DNA of 39,431 nucleotides from Nonomuraea turkmeniaca (GTDB lineage Bacteria > Actinomycetota > Actinomycetes > Streptosporangiales > Streptosporangiaceae). The translations under genes were made by a program, and so were the position numbers. The stretch is taken from positions 1 through 39,431 of the forward strand of contig NZ_VCKY01000088.1 in NCBI RefSeq assembly GCF_005889735.1, written 5' to 3'. The notes beneath the pieces are model-generated. The model was not told where the DNA came from, did no database searches, and worked only from the letters and a program-made list of their open reading frames with translations. Of the stretch, positions 16,301 to 23,403 are shown one piece after another; the stretch's first letter is position 1; each line of letters opens with the position of its first letter.

Positions 16301-17347
16301 GGGCCCGGTGAGGCGTTCTTCACCGACCCGACGGGCACGAGCACGGTCGTCTCGTTCTCGGAGGAGGGCACGTACCGGCTGAAGCTCACCGCCGCGGACG
16401 GCGAGAAGAGCGCCTCCACGACCGTGACCGTCGCCGCCACGGCCCAGGCCGCGCAGGTGAACGTGGCGCCCAGGGCCACGCCCACCGCTTCCTACACCTC
16501 GCCGTGGGAGCGGGTCACCGCGATCAACGACGGCATCGATCCACCGCGCTCCAACGACGGCGCCAACCCGCGCTGGGGCACCTGGCCGCAGCAGGGCACG
16601 CAGTGGGTGCAGCTCGAATGGCCGTCGCGGGTGCGGGTGAACAAGGCCGACGTGTACTTCTTCGACGACGACGGCGGCGTGCGCCTGCCCGCCTCGTGGA
16701 AGATCCAGCAGTGGGACGGGGACTCCTTCGAGGATGTCACCGGCGTCGCCTCCTACCCGAAGGCGATCGACGCCTACAACACCGTCTCCTTCGACACCGT
16801 CAGCACCTCACGGCTGCGGGTCCAACTGGAGGCCGGCGGGGCGTCGGTCGGGTTGCTGGAGACCAAGGTGTACGAGGTCCCGCCGGACTCCGTACGCCCC
16901 GTGCACGTCCCCACCCTGGTCGACACGCTGCCCAACCTGCCGGCCACCGTGGAGACCCTGTACACGGACGGCGCCCGCAGCACGGCCGCCGTCACCTGGC
17001 AGCAGGTGACGCCCGACCAGGTGAAGACCGGCGGCACCAGCTTCACCGTCTCCGGGCTCGCCGAGGGCGTGCGCCAGCCCGTCCAGGCCACGGTGTACGT
17101 CCGCACCACCGCGGCCGTGACCATCACCTCGATCGCCGAGGAGGCGGTCACGACCCGGGCCGGGGTGGCGCCCACGATGCCCGGGACGGTCGTGGCGACG
17201 TACAACGACGGGTCGAAGGACAGCTCGGTCGCCGTCACCTGGGAGGCCATCAGCCCTGACCGGTACGCCCAGCCGGGCACGTTCACCGTGGCCGGCCAGG
17301 TTCAGGGAACGACCCTCACCGCGAAGGCCACCGTCACGGTCCAGTAG
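13355..17347 (+). CDS. Secreted multi-domain clan GH-G-like glycoside hydrolase, possible beta-L-arabinobiosidase
   Basis: A 1330-residue secreted enzyme. ATG 13355 has GGAG 7 bases upstream; ATG 13349 is too close to it. Residues 1-22 are a signal peptide. Residues about 25-250 form a beta-rich N-domain, and 260-720 an (alpha/alpha)6 barrel of the MGH1/GH63-like type (FPTSVEGALGYNNAI, YDWEAMTGNDAD, SSNWTVIEDVMGLRP). E669 is the best candidate for the catalytic base; E325 is also conserved-looking. Residues 797-930 and 1034-1173 look like F5/8-type carbohydrate-binding modules, separated by a PKD/Ig-like domain (940-1028). Two bacterial Ig-like repeats end the protein. GH127 next door recalls the HypBA1/HypBA2 (GH127/GH121) pair, so beta-arabinobiosidase is a reasonable guess. 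Three TTA codons (4, 7, 16) lie in the signal peptide. Confidence 0.85.
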   Translation: MRLLAVLALTASLVALPSAAVAVDDLGMPVFTGADPVPDEPVGYHPRKMMEEIYKKEKGGDSYWIDRMLARPGDDPAGPWLMTRGRALFMKEHDPRKIGFGGYAAYWESIDNRDAYTISFGTDLSEDVSKRLQMPSHWSGQYAGDGLSVGVKKFITHENVAVTTLEITNTGSAATSVPITVTSPYTKAADGDRELTGAVFAKNKLTTIFPRLSGDGLKVADGALKGAVTVAPGKTVRTKVQMGFVTEELAGSRAEYDGYKGRSPEQALRRQLQDYNAWWAENVPYIDVPDENIKKFVYYRWWLMRFNFLDADIPGNDYQFPTSVEGALGYNNAIVLTVPMFVQDLKYLRNPIYSYGPWVSAGEVSRNSKYTDNPGDPENWSNSYTQYISAAALESYQIHGGQPQILRNLARYAEKDVYGQLDAYDSNKNGVIEYDWEAMTGNDADAVSFHYYDRANERLEGAYVYANAMAAAQAYELSGDRAKATEMRGVADKVRNGILTLLWDEQNKLFKHRDLQTGNLIPWKESNNYIPYATGLVPTDDPKYREALRLWADPAEYPIFPAYTANQKDKAEAAEAGIPGSNNFSQINSTRNFAFFSKAMRQYQTPYITADQYKQLLYWNAWSQYVGGDTRYPDANEFWANWDQATKTIGYRSWIHHTILGSSNWTVIEDVMGLRPRSDGKVELWPVDIGWDHFTVNGINYRGNDLTIVWDKPGDGTTHYAGVPEGYSILIDGKRKVTLSGLEHAVWDPKTGQVEGGTVVHAEKAAGMKAPVQVELEGDRVEDLFQKAGVDLRSTRPNLVKSATASHGDPAGAVDGFTINEPYWGSKGSGKSQDWLEVDLGSAQTVDQVKLYFSNDRKAAGYSEPAFYSVQYQDGDTWKDVPRQAKKPVYPRANLNEVRFPAITAQKLRVLVTHRPGYATGLKEVQAYRTGMDAGSVTNRAPYVAAVVDPTFSRPGQARIDAVAKDDARPSGTLTTQWTKVDGPGEAFFTDPTGTSTVVSFSEEGTYRLKLTAADGEKSASTTVTVAATAQAAQVNVAPRATPTASYTSPWERVTAINDGIDPPRSNDGANPRWGTWPQQGTQWVQLEWPSRVRVNKADVYFFDDDGGVRLPASWKIQQWDGDSFEDVTGVASYPKAIDAYNTVSFDTVSTSRLRVQLEAGGASVGLLETKVYEVPPDSVRPVHVPTLVDTLPNLPATVETLYTDGARSTAAVTWQQVTPDQVKTGGTSFTVSGLAEGVRQPVQATVYVRTTAAVTITSIAEEAVTTRAGVAPTMPGTVVATYNDGSKDSSVAVTWEAISPDRYAQPGTFTVAGQVQGTTLTAKATVTVQ
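13371..13384. promoter_or_regulatory. Intragenic lac-operator-like site in the large hydrolase gene
   Basis: A second exact copy of TGTTAGCGCTCACA, in codons 6-10 of the hydrolase signal peptide, 16 bases after the ATG. The surrounding 17 bases equal those at 8631-8647. It could allow separate control of this gene by a local promoter or by roadblock of the operon transcript. Confidence 0.55.
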
Positions 17348-17355
17348 CGCCTATT

Positions 17356-17392
17356 CTGTCCTGGCCCCGCCATGTTCGCGGGGCCAGGACAG
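17356..17392 (+). terminator. Strong hairpin terminator of the sugar operon
   Basis: CTGTCCTGGCCCCG (17356-17369) and CGGGGCCAGGACAG (17379-17392) form a perfect 14-bp stem with a 9-base loop, starting 9 bases after the hydrolase stop. No U-tract follows, as is common in actinomycetes. Confidence 0.8.
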
Positions 17393-17423
17393 CGCTCGGG
17401 ACCGGAGAGGGCGGACTAACACG

Positions 17424-19463
17424 ATGGCCGGAGCTCGCGAACTTTCCGGTAAGGGGAAGGCCGCGCGAGTCGCGGCCGTCGTCATGGCGGTCCTGTCTCC
17501 GATCCTCACCGTCTCCGCGGTCATCATCTGGAGCCGGCTGCCCGCCGCGTGGATCCCGCCCAGGACCGTGTCGCCCCAGACGGCCGCCGCGCTGACGTTC
17601 CCCGCGGTCGGCGCCTTCCTGATCTTCCAGCGTCCGCGGCTGAACATGGCGTGGCTCATGTGCGTGGGCGGCCTCGCCGCCGGCGTCAGCGACTTCTCCA
17701 ACGCCCTGATGTTCCGCGCCGCCGCCCACGGAGACCTCCTCACCGCGGGTTACCTGCGCCTTCCCGTGAACACCGGCTGGGCGGTGTGCGGCGTGCTGCT
17801 CACCATGGTGCTGCCCCTGCACTCGCCGGACGGCCGCCTGCCCTCCAAGCGCTGGCGGATCGTTCTGGTGCTCGGCTCCGCCTCCATCATCACCGACTTC
17901 CTGCGCGCGACGTTCCGCGTGCCCCCGTCCCTTGAGGGTTACCCGTTCCCGGCCGTCATCCCCAATCCGCTGCAGATCGCCGAGTTCGCCCCGTACCAGG
18001 GGACGGTCTCGGTGGTCGCCTGGACGGGCATCTACACCTCGATGGCGCTGGCGGCGCTGTCGCTGGCGTCGCGGATGCGGCACGCAGACCCGGTCACCAG
18101 GCGGCAGATCGGGTGGCCGCTGCTGGCGTTCTCCGGGTACATCGTGTTCCTGGTCGCCGCCGCGTTCAACCAGGACCTGATGTGGCCGGCGATCCTCTGG
18201 GCCGCGCTCATCCCGGTCGCGGTCGCGTTCTCGGTGATGCGTTACCGGCTCTACGGCATCGACACGGTGATCAGCCGCGCCTTCGTGGCCGCCGGGCTGG
18301 TGGCCGTGGTCAGCGCGGTCTACTTCGCCGTCAGCACGTTGTCGAGCGTGCTGGTCTCCGGCTACGGCCAGGTGGCCGGGGTCGCCGCCGCATTGTTCGC
18401 GGGCGCGTTCTTCCAGCCGCTGCGGCGGGCGCTGCAGCGGGCCGTGGACCGGCTCCTGTACGGCGCCGTCGGCGACCCCGGCGTGCTCGCCGAGCGCCTC
18501 ACCCAGGCCGTGCGCCGCGGCGACCCGGCCAAGGCGCTGACCTCGGTGGTGAGCGTGCTGCGCGATGGGCTGGCGGTCGAGGGCGTGGCCGTCGAGGTGG
18601 CCGACGGCGAGCCCCGCTACGTCGAGAACGGCCGGGTGGGCGACGACCCGCGCGAGGTGCCGCTGGTGTGGCACGGGGAGCGCGTCGGCCGCCTGCTCGT
18701 CGGACCGCCGGCGGGGCCGCGCCGTTTTCCCGCCGCGCACAACGAGCGGGTCCTGGCCACGCTGTCCCCGTACGCCGCCGACGTCGCCCACGCCGTCCGC
18801 ATGGCCGCCGACCTGCAACGCTCCCGCGAGCGCATCCTCACCACCAGGGAGGAGGAGCGCCGCCGCCTGCGCCGCGACCTGCACGACGGGCTCGGCCAGA
18901 CCCTCTCCGCCATGGCCATGACCATCAACATGGCCAGGCTCAGCCTGAAGAGGTCACCGGAGGCGGCCGACGAGCTGCTCCAGGAGCTGCACACCGGGAT
19001 GAGCGCGGTCACGGGGGACATCCGCGAGCTCGTGTACGGCCTGCGCCCACCCGCGCTCGACGACCTGGGCCTGGCCAGGGCCGTCCGGGAGCTGGCCGGG
19101 CAGTCGTCGCCGGACACCGAGGTCGAGGTGGCGGTCGAGGGCAACATGCGGGACCTGCCCGCGGCCGTCGAGGTGGCGGTCTACCGGATCGTCCAGGAGG
19201 CCCTGACCAATATCCGCAAGCACGCCGACGCGTCGCTCGCCCGGATCGCCGTCCAGCGGGAGACGTCGGTGCTCCGCGTGCTGATCATCGACGACGGCAA
19301 GGGGCTGCCCGAGTCGTACCGCGCGGGCGTGGGCCTCGGGTCGATGCGCGAGCGGGCGGCCGAGCTGGGCGGCATCTGCGTGGTCGCCGCCGAGCCCGGC
19401 GCGGGCACCCGCGTCGAGGTCATGCTCCCCCTCCTGAGCGCGCCGTCCCAGGCGTTGACCTGA
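17424..19463 (+). CDS. Membrane sensor histidine kinase, orphan
   Basis: A 679-residue kinase. About eight to nine membrane spans occupy residues 15-330, a large membrane input domain. A GAF-like region follows (about 365-460, containing VSVLRDGLAVEGVAVEVADG), then the HisKA_3 dimerisation domain with phosphoacceptor H487 in RRDLHDGLGQTLSAM, and an HATPase_c domain with VQEALTNIRKHA, IDDGKGLPESYRAG and GLGSMRERA. It is NarL-type and should act on a LuxR-like regulator, but none is adjacent; the nearest (2722-3375) lies 14 kb away and has lost its own kinase. It lies after the strong hairpin at 17356, so it has its own promoter. It converges on the mannanase. Confidence 0.92.
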   Translation: MAGARELSGKGKAARVAAVVMAVLSPILTVSAVIIWSRLPAAWIPPRTVSPQTAAALTFPAVGAFLIFQRPRLNMAWLMCVGGLAAGVSDFSNALMFRAAAHGDLLTAGYLRLPVNTGWAVCGVLLTMVLPLHSPDGRLPSKRWRIVLVLGSASIITDFLRATFRVPPSLEGYPFPAVIPNPLQIAEFAPYQGTVSVVAWTGIYTSMALAALSLASRMRHADPVTRRQIGWPLLAFSGYIVFLVAAAFNQDLMWPAILWAALIPVAVAFSVMRYRLYGIDTVISRAFVAAGLVAVVSAVYFAVSTLSSVLVSGYGQVAGVAAALFAGAFFQPLRRALQRAVDRLLYGAVGDPGVLAERLTQAVRRGDPAKALTSVVSVLRDGLAVEGVAVEVADGEPRYVENGRVGDDPREVPLVWHGERVGRLLVGPPAGPRRFPAAHNERVLATLSPYAADVAHAVRMAADLQRSRERILTTREEERRRLRRDLHDGLGQTLSAMAMTINMARLSLKRSPEAADELLQELHTGMSAVTGDIRELVYGLRPPALDDLGLARAVRELAGQSSPDTEVEVAVEGNMRDLPAAVEVAVYRIVQEALTNIRKHADASLARIAVQRETSVLRVLIIDDGKGLPESYRAGVGLGSMRERAAELGGICVVAAEPGAGTRVEVMLPLLSAPSQALT

Positions 19464-19484
19464 ACAGCTGGGACACCGTCGTGC

Positions 19485-19502
19485 CCTCGCCGGCCGGCGA
19501 GG
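19485..19502. terminator. Palindrome between convergent kinase and mannanase genes
   Basis: CCTCGCCGGCCGGCGAGG is a perfect 18-bp palindrome between the kinase stop (19463) and mannanase stop (19526). It probably helps end transcription from both sides. Confidence 0.45.
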
Positions 19503-19525
19503 CGCGGCGAGGACACGAGGGTGGG

Positions 19526-21127
19526 TCAGGACGGGGTGCAGGTGTAGGGACCGGGGAGCGCGCTGTCGCCGCCGGGGCGGCTGGCCTGGAAGCCGAAGTT
19601 CGCCGAGGCGCCCGGGGCCAGGGGGCCGTTGTAGGACACGCTGCGAGCCGTGGCGACCTGCCCGCTGATGGCCATCTGGGTGTTCCAGCCTCCGATGATC
19701 GTGTGGCCGTCAGGCACCGGGAACGTGACCGTCCAGCCGTTGATGGGCACGGAGCCGGTGTTGGTGACGGTGACCTGGACGACGTAGCCGGTGCTCCACT
19801 GGCTCTGCACGGTGCCCACGGCCGAGCAGCTACCGGTCCCGCCGCCTGAGGAGGTCGTGAACGTCGTGGTGGGGGAGTTGCCGGACAGGTTGTTCGCGCC
19901 GTCACGCGCCCGTACGTACACCTGGTATTGGGTGGAGGCGCTCAGCCCGGTCAGCGTGATCGAGTTGGTGGCGCTCTGCCCGAGGAGCGTGTCGTTGGCG
20001 CCCTGCTCGCGGTAGACCTGGTAGCCGGCCAGTCCCGACCCGCCGGAGTCCGTGGAGGCGGCCCAGGTCAGGCTGGCGCCGCCGGAGGTCACGTTGGAGG
20101 CCGACGGCGTGCCTGGTGTCGTCGGCGGGGTGGTGTCGGTGCTGCCGCCGCCGAAGTACGTGGCCTCGCGCGAGGTCTGCCCGATGCCGTTGGCGCCGTT
20201 GAAGATGCGCTGGCCCCACGAGGTCAGCTGGGACGGATTGAAGTTGGTGACCATGTCGAGGTACTCGACGCCGCCGCTGTTGCCGCTCCACGACCAGCCG
20301 ATGTATCCGACCCCGCGCTGCTGCGCCTGCGCCATGATCGTGTCCTCGTCGGGGTTGCCGTCGGAGTGGTTGTGCCCGAACTCGCCGATCACCAGCGGCA
20401 GCCCGGCGGTCCGGAACGCGTCGAGGTACGCGGTGATCTCCGCGGCCGTGTCGAAGACCCCGTACATGTGGACCGAGAAGACCGTGTTGCGCTGCGCGTC
20501 GGCGTTGAAGACCGCCTGGGCGTTGTCGCGCATCGTGAACTGCCAGTCCTGCCCCCAGTTGGGTGCGTCCACCATCAGCAGGTGCTGGAACCCCAGGCTG
20601 CGCATCCGGCTGATGGCGCTGGTGGTCGCGCTCGTCCAGGCGGAGACGTTGTTGTTGCCGTAGGGCTCGTTGCCGATGTTGATGACGATGAAGTCCTCGG
20701 TGCCGGTGAGCGCGCTCCTGACGCTGTTCCAGTACGTGACCGCCTGGTCGAGCGTGTACGCGCCGCTCTGCTCGCCGTACCCGGTGGTGTCGTGGTTTTC
20801 GAGCACGCATATTAACCGGTTTTGCCGACACAGTGAGACGACGTTGGCCACGTCGGAGGCCCCGTTGGCCGGCCAGCGGCCGCCGCTCAGCACCACGCGT
20901 ACCGTGTTGGCGCGCAGGGACTTGATGGCGGCGAAGGAGCTCGTCTGGTTCGTGTACCAGGTGTGCGCGTGACTGACGCCGCGCATCACGAAGGCGTTCC
21001 CGTTGGCCTCCACGATCCTGGCGCCGCTGACCCGGAGCCCGACCGCGGCGTGCGCGGGAGCCGGGATCAGCAACATCGAGACGAGGAGCGACAGGAACGC
21101 CGCCGCGAGCCCGAGTCGTTTGCTCAT
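19526..21127 (-). CDS. Secreted endo-beta-1,4-mannanase (GH5_8) with FN3 and CBM2
   Basis: A 533-residue secreted enzyme. Residues 1-27 are a signal peptide. Residues 28-327 are a GH5 subfamily 8 domain close, from memory, to Streptomyces lividans ManA: MRGVSHAHTWYTNQ, ANTVRVVLSGGRW, NRLICVLENHDTTGYGEQ. The acid/base is E154 in INIGNEPYG and the nucleophile E249 in LVIGEFGHN. Residues 335-425 are a fibronectin type III linker and 433-533 a CBM2 cellulose-binding module with flanking Cys (C433, C530). It cuts mannan outside the cell while held on cellulose. Codons 105 and 106 are rare TTA and ATA, created by an internal operator-like sequence. A matching site lies 22 bases upstream of the start. 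Confidence 0.94.
   Translation of the reverse strand: MSKRLGLAAAFLSLLVSMLLIPAPAHAAVGLRVSGARIVEANGNAFVMRGVSHAHTWYTNQTSSFAAIKSLRANTVRVVLSGGRWPANGASDVANVVSLCRQNRLICVLENHDTTGYGEQSGAYTLDQAVTYWNSVRSALTGTEDFIVINIGNEPYGNNNVSAWTSATTSAISRMRSLGFQHLLMVDAPNWGQDWQFTMRDNAQAVFNADAQRNTVFSVHMYGVFDTAAEITAYLDAFRTAGLPLVIGEFGHNHSDGNPDEDTIMAQAQQRGVGYIGWSWSGNSGGVEYLDMVTNFNPSQLTSWGQRIFNGANGIGQTSREATYFGGGSTDTTPPTTPGTPSASNVTSGGASLTWAASTDSGGSGLAGYQVYREQGANDTLLGQSATNSITLTGLSASTQYQVYVRARDGANNLSGNSPTTTFTTSSGGGTGSCSAVGTVQSQWSTGYVVQVTVTNTGSVPINGWTVTFPVPDGHTIIGGWNTQMAISGQVATARSVSYNGPLAPGASANFGFQASRPGGDSALPGPYTCTPS
20812..20823. promoter_or_regulatory. Intragenic operator candidate in the mannanase gene
   Basis: TTAACCGGTTTT with the perfect core AACCGGTT (20814-20821), inside codons 102-106 of the mannanase. 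It repeats the motif found at 21149-21161. The two centres are 338 bp apart, close to a whole number of helical turns (32.2). Confidence 0.5.
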
Positions 21128-21148
21128 GAGGTGTGCCCTTCTCTCGGG

Positions 21149-21161
21149 ATTAACCGGTTAG
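21149..21161. promoter_or_regulatory. Operator candidate upstream of the mannanase
   Basis: ATTAACCGGTTAG contains the 10-bp perfect palindrome TAACCGGTTA (21151-21160), 22 bases before the mannanase ATG. This is where a LacI repressor would block early transcription. It matches the site upstream of LacI-1 at 11 of the first 12 bases. Confidence 0.65.
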
Positions 21162-21242
21162 GTACACGCTCTGCTCAATCGGCTCCGATGTACAGGAATC
21201 AAGGGGCGGGCTCGGGAGAATGCCTGGATCGGGGTGAAAGTT

Positions 21243-21884
21243 TCACCGCAGCGTCGGCAGGCCGGCGGCCAGCGCGCTGAGCACGCGGACGAGCGTGGGC
21301 AGCATCTCCGGGCACATGACCGCGAGCTCGGGGTCCCGGGCGTAGACCTCGGTCAGCGTGGGAGAGGGATTGGCGGCGGGATAGAGCATGCCGGCCAGGC
21401 CGGCGGCCGCCATGACGAGTTCGCGTGCCTCGCCCTCGGCCAGGTCCGTCGCGTGGGCGACCTGTGTGGTGACCTCGGCGAGCACGCCCATGACGGCCCG
21501 CTTGAACGTGTGTGCCGCCTCGACCGAGACGTTGTGTTCCAGACTGATCGCCGTGTGGCTGAGCAGGTCGCAGAAGAGCGGCCGGGCGGTCAGCGTCTCC
21601 GCCAGCGCCGTCACGACCTCGGGCATGCCGGTGGCCGCCCGCAGCCGTCCGGTGGCCGCCTCGGCCCAGTGTTGCCACTCGTCGACCGCGAGCTGGAGAT
21701 AGATCTCCTCCCGGGTCCCGAAGTAGCGCATGATGTTGGACTTCGCCAGGCCGACGGCCTCCGCGACCGCGCCCAGGCTGACGTTCCGCACACCCGAGGC
21801 CATGGCGAGCTCGCGCGCCGCGTCGAGGATCGCCTCACGCCGCTGCTGCTTGTGCTCTGGCCGCCTGGCCCGGAGGAATGTCAT
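21243..21884 (-). CDS. TetR-family transcriptional regulator
   Basis: About 213 residues. The helix-turn-helix spans RREAILDAARELAMASGVRN and VSLGAVAEAVGLAKSNIMRYFGTREEIY. The C-terminal domain resembles regulators with a helical ligand pocket (SHTAISLEHNVSVEAAHTFKRAVM). ATG 21884 (MTFLRARRPEHK) is preferred; ATG 21908 is an in-frame alternative and neither has a strong ribosome-binding site. It is divergent from the molybdenum hydroxylase operon, with repeated operator-like elements between, so it probably represses that operon. An aldehyde or aromatic substrate could be the inducer. Confidence 0.9.
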   Translation of the reverse strand: MTFLRARRPEHKQQRREAILDAARELAMASGVRNVSLGAVAEAVGLAKSNIMRYFGTREEIYLQLAVDEWQHWAEAATGRLRAATGMPEVVTALAETLTARPLFCDLLSHTAISLEHNVSVEAAHTFKRAVMGVLAEVTTQVAHATDLAEGEARELVMAAAGLAGMLYPAANPSPTLTEVYARDPELAVMCPEMLPTLVRVLSALAAGLPTLR

Positions 21885-21914
21885 GGCGATGCCAGGATAC
21901 GGGTCCATTTAAAA

Positions 21915-21947
21915 GAACACCGTTCACTTGTTAAGAGTACGCTGTTC
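21915..21947. promoter_or_regulatory. Twin operator and promoter region of the molybdenum hydroxylase operon
   Basis: GAACACCGTTC (21915-21925) and GTACGCTGTTC (21937-21947) are related elements 22 bp apart, both with GTTC half-sites, as seen where two TetR dimers bind side by side. A possible promoter (TTGTTA 21928-21933, TAGCGT 21951-21956) overlaps them and faces the operon. Confidence 0.5.
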
Positions 21948-21964
21948 TGTTAGCGTCCTGATTC

Positions 21965-22417
21965 GTGACCGAGATACGGATGCGAGTGAACGGCACGGAC
22001 GAGAAGCTCGACGTCGAGCCGTGGGTCAGCCTGCTCGACGCGCTCCGCGAGCGCCTGGGCGTGACCGGCCCCAAGAAGGGCTGCGACCAGGGCGCCTGCG
22101 GCGCGTGCACGGTCCTCGCCGACGGTGTGCGGATCAACGCCTGCCTGGCTCTGGCCGTGCAGTACGCGGACAAGGAGATCACCACGATCGAGGGCGTGAC
22201 CCCGCACCCGTTGCAGGAGGCGTTCGTCCGCCACGACGGGTTCCAGTGCGGCTACTGCACCTCGGGCCAGATCTGCTCGGCGATCGGCATGCTGAACGAG
22301 GCCGAGGACCCCGCCGCGCTGACCGACGCCGAGATCAGGGAGCGGATGAGCGGCAACCTGTGCCGCTGCGGCGCGTACAACGGCATCGTCGAGGCGATCA
22401 AGGAGGTCGCGCGATGA
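21965..22417 (+). CDS. Molybdenum hydroxylase, [2Fe-2S] subunit (PaoA/CoxS-like)
   Basis: A 150-residue iron-sulfur subunit that carries electrons from the molybdenum centre to FAD. The plant-ferredoxin-type cluster is bound by C40, C45, C48 and C60 (GCDQGACGACTV). The second cluster is bound by C95 and C98 (QCGYCTSG) and C133 and C135 (NLCRCG). The start is GTG 21965 with no ribosome-binding site; the predicted transcription start lies at or just before it, so the message is probably leaderless. It overlaps the next gene by 4 bases. No Tat signal is seen, unlike E. coli PaoA, so the enzyme is likely cytoplasmic. Confidence 0.94.
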   Translation: MTEIRMRVNGTDEKLDVEPWVSLLDALRERLGVTGPKKGCDQGACGACTVLADGVRINACLALAVQYADKEITTIEGVTPHPLQEAFVRHDGFQCGYCTSGQICSAIGMLNEAEDPAALTDAEIRERMSGNLCRCGAYNGIVEAIKEVAR

Positions 22418-23403
22418 GGCCCTTCGCGTACGTCAAGCCCGCCGACGTGGCCGAGGCCGTCCAGGCGGTCGCCACCGAACCCGGAGCCAAGTTCCTGGGC
22501 GGCGGCACCAACCTGGTCGACCTCATGCGCGAGGGCATCGAGCGCCCGCACACGGTCGTGGACGTCACCGGCCTGCCGCTCGACGAGGTGCACGAACTGC
22601 CCGGCGGCGGGCTGCGGATCGGCGCGCTGGTCCGCAACAGCGTCCTGGCCGCCCACCCGCGGGTCAGGACCAGCTATCCGGTGTTGTCGCAGGCGATCCT
22701 GGCCGGCGCCTCGGCCCAGCTGCGCAACATGGCGACCGTGGGCGGCAACCTGCTGCAGCGCACCCGCTGCCCCTACTTCTACGACCTGGCCGCGGCGTGC
22801 AACAAACGCGAGCCGGGCGCCGGATGCGACGCCATCGGGGGATTCACCCGCTCCCACGCGATCCTCGGCGTGAGCGACAGCTGCATCGCCACGCATCCGT
22901 CGGACATGTGCGTGGCGCTGGCCGCGCTGGACGCCGTGGTCGAGGTGCGGAGCGTGCGCGGCACCAGGCGCATCCCGCTGGTGGACTTCCACGTGCTGCC
23001 GGGCGACACGCCGCACGTCGAGACCACGCTGGCCGCAGACGAGCTGATCACCGCCGTCGAGCTGCCGCCATCACCGGCCCCCTCGCGTTACCGCAAGGTC
23101 CGCGACCGGGCGTCGTACGCGTTCGCCCTGGTCTCCGTGGCCGCGGCGCTGGAGGTGCGGGACGGGACCGTGGCCGCGGTCCGCCTGGCGCTCGGCGGCG
23201 TCGCGCCCAAGCCGTGGCGGGCCCGCGAGGCGGAGCGTCTCCTGCTCGGCGGGCCCGCGACCGAGGAGGCGTTCCGGCAGGCGGCCGACGCCGAGCTGGC
23301 GCCCGCCACCGCGCGGCCGGGGAACGCGTTCAAGAGCGGTCTGGCCCGGGCCACGATCACGGCCACGCTGCGCGAGCTGATCATCGAGGGGGAAGCCGCA
23401 TGA
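22414..23403 (+). CDS. Molybdenum hydroxylase, FAD subunit with extra Fe-S cysteines (PaoB-like)
   Basis: A 329-residue FAD-binding subunit. The flavin site is seen in FLGGGTNLVDLM and in the second half around ATVGGNLLQRTRC. The insertion with Cys at 119, 129, 138, 157 and 166 (TRCPYFYD, AACNKREPGAGCDA, SDSCIATHPSDMC) is the mark of the E. coli PaoB (YagS) subgroup, which holds an extra [4Fe-4S] cluster absent from ordinary xanthine dehydrogenases. The start overlaps the previous stop (ATGA) and the end overlaps the next start. The enzyme is thus more likely a broad aldehyde oxidoreductase than a purine dehydrogenase. Confidence 0.93.
   Translation: MRPFAYVKPADVAEAVQAVATEPGAKFLGGGTNLVDLMREGIERPHTVVDVTGLPLDEVHELPGGGLRIGALVRNSVLAAHPRVRTSYPVLSQAILAGASAQLRNMATVGGNLLQRTRCPYFYDLAAACNKREPGAGCDAIGGFTRSHAILGVSDSCIATHPSDMCVALAALDAVVEVRSVRGTRRIPLVDFHVLPGDTPHVETTLAADELITAVELPPSPAPSRYRKVRDRASYAFALVSVAAALEVRDGTVAAVRLALGGVAPKPWRAREAERLLLGGPATEEAFRQAADAELAPATARPGNAFKSGLARATITATLRELIIEGEAA

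Noticed and set aside
17334..18884. Long antisense frame across the orphan kinase
   Set aside because: The composition is typical of a shadow (many His, Arg, Asp-rich repeats) and the plus strand frame has proper kinase motifs.
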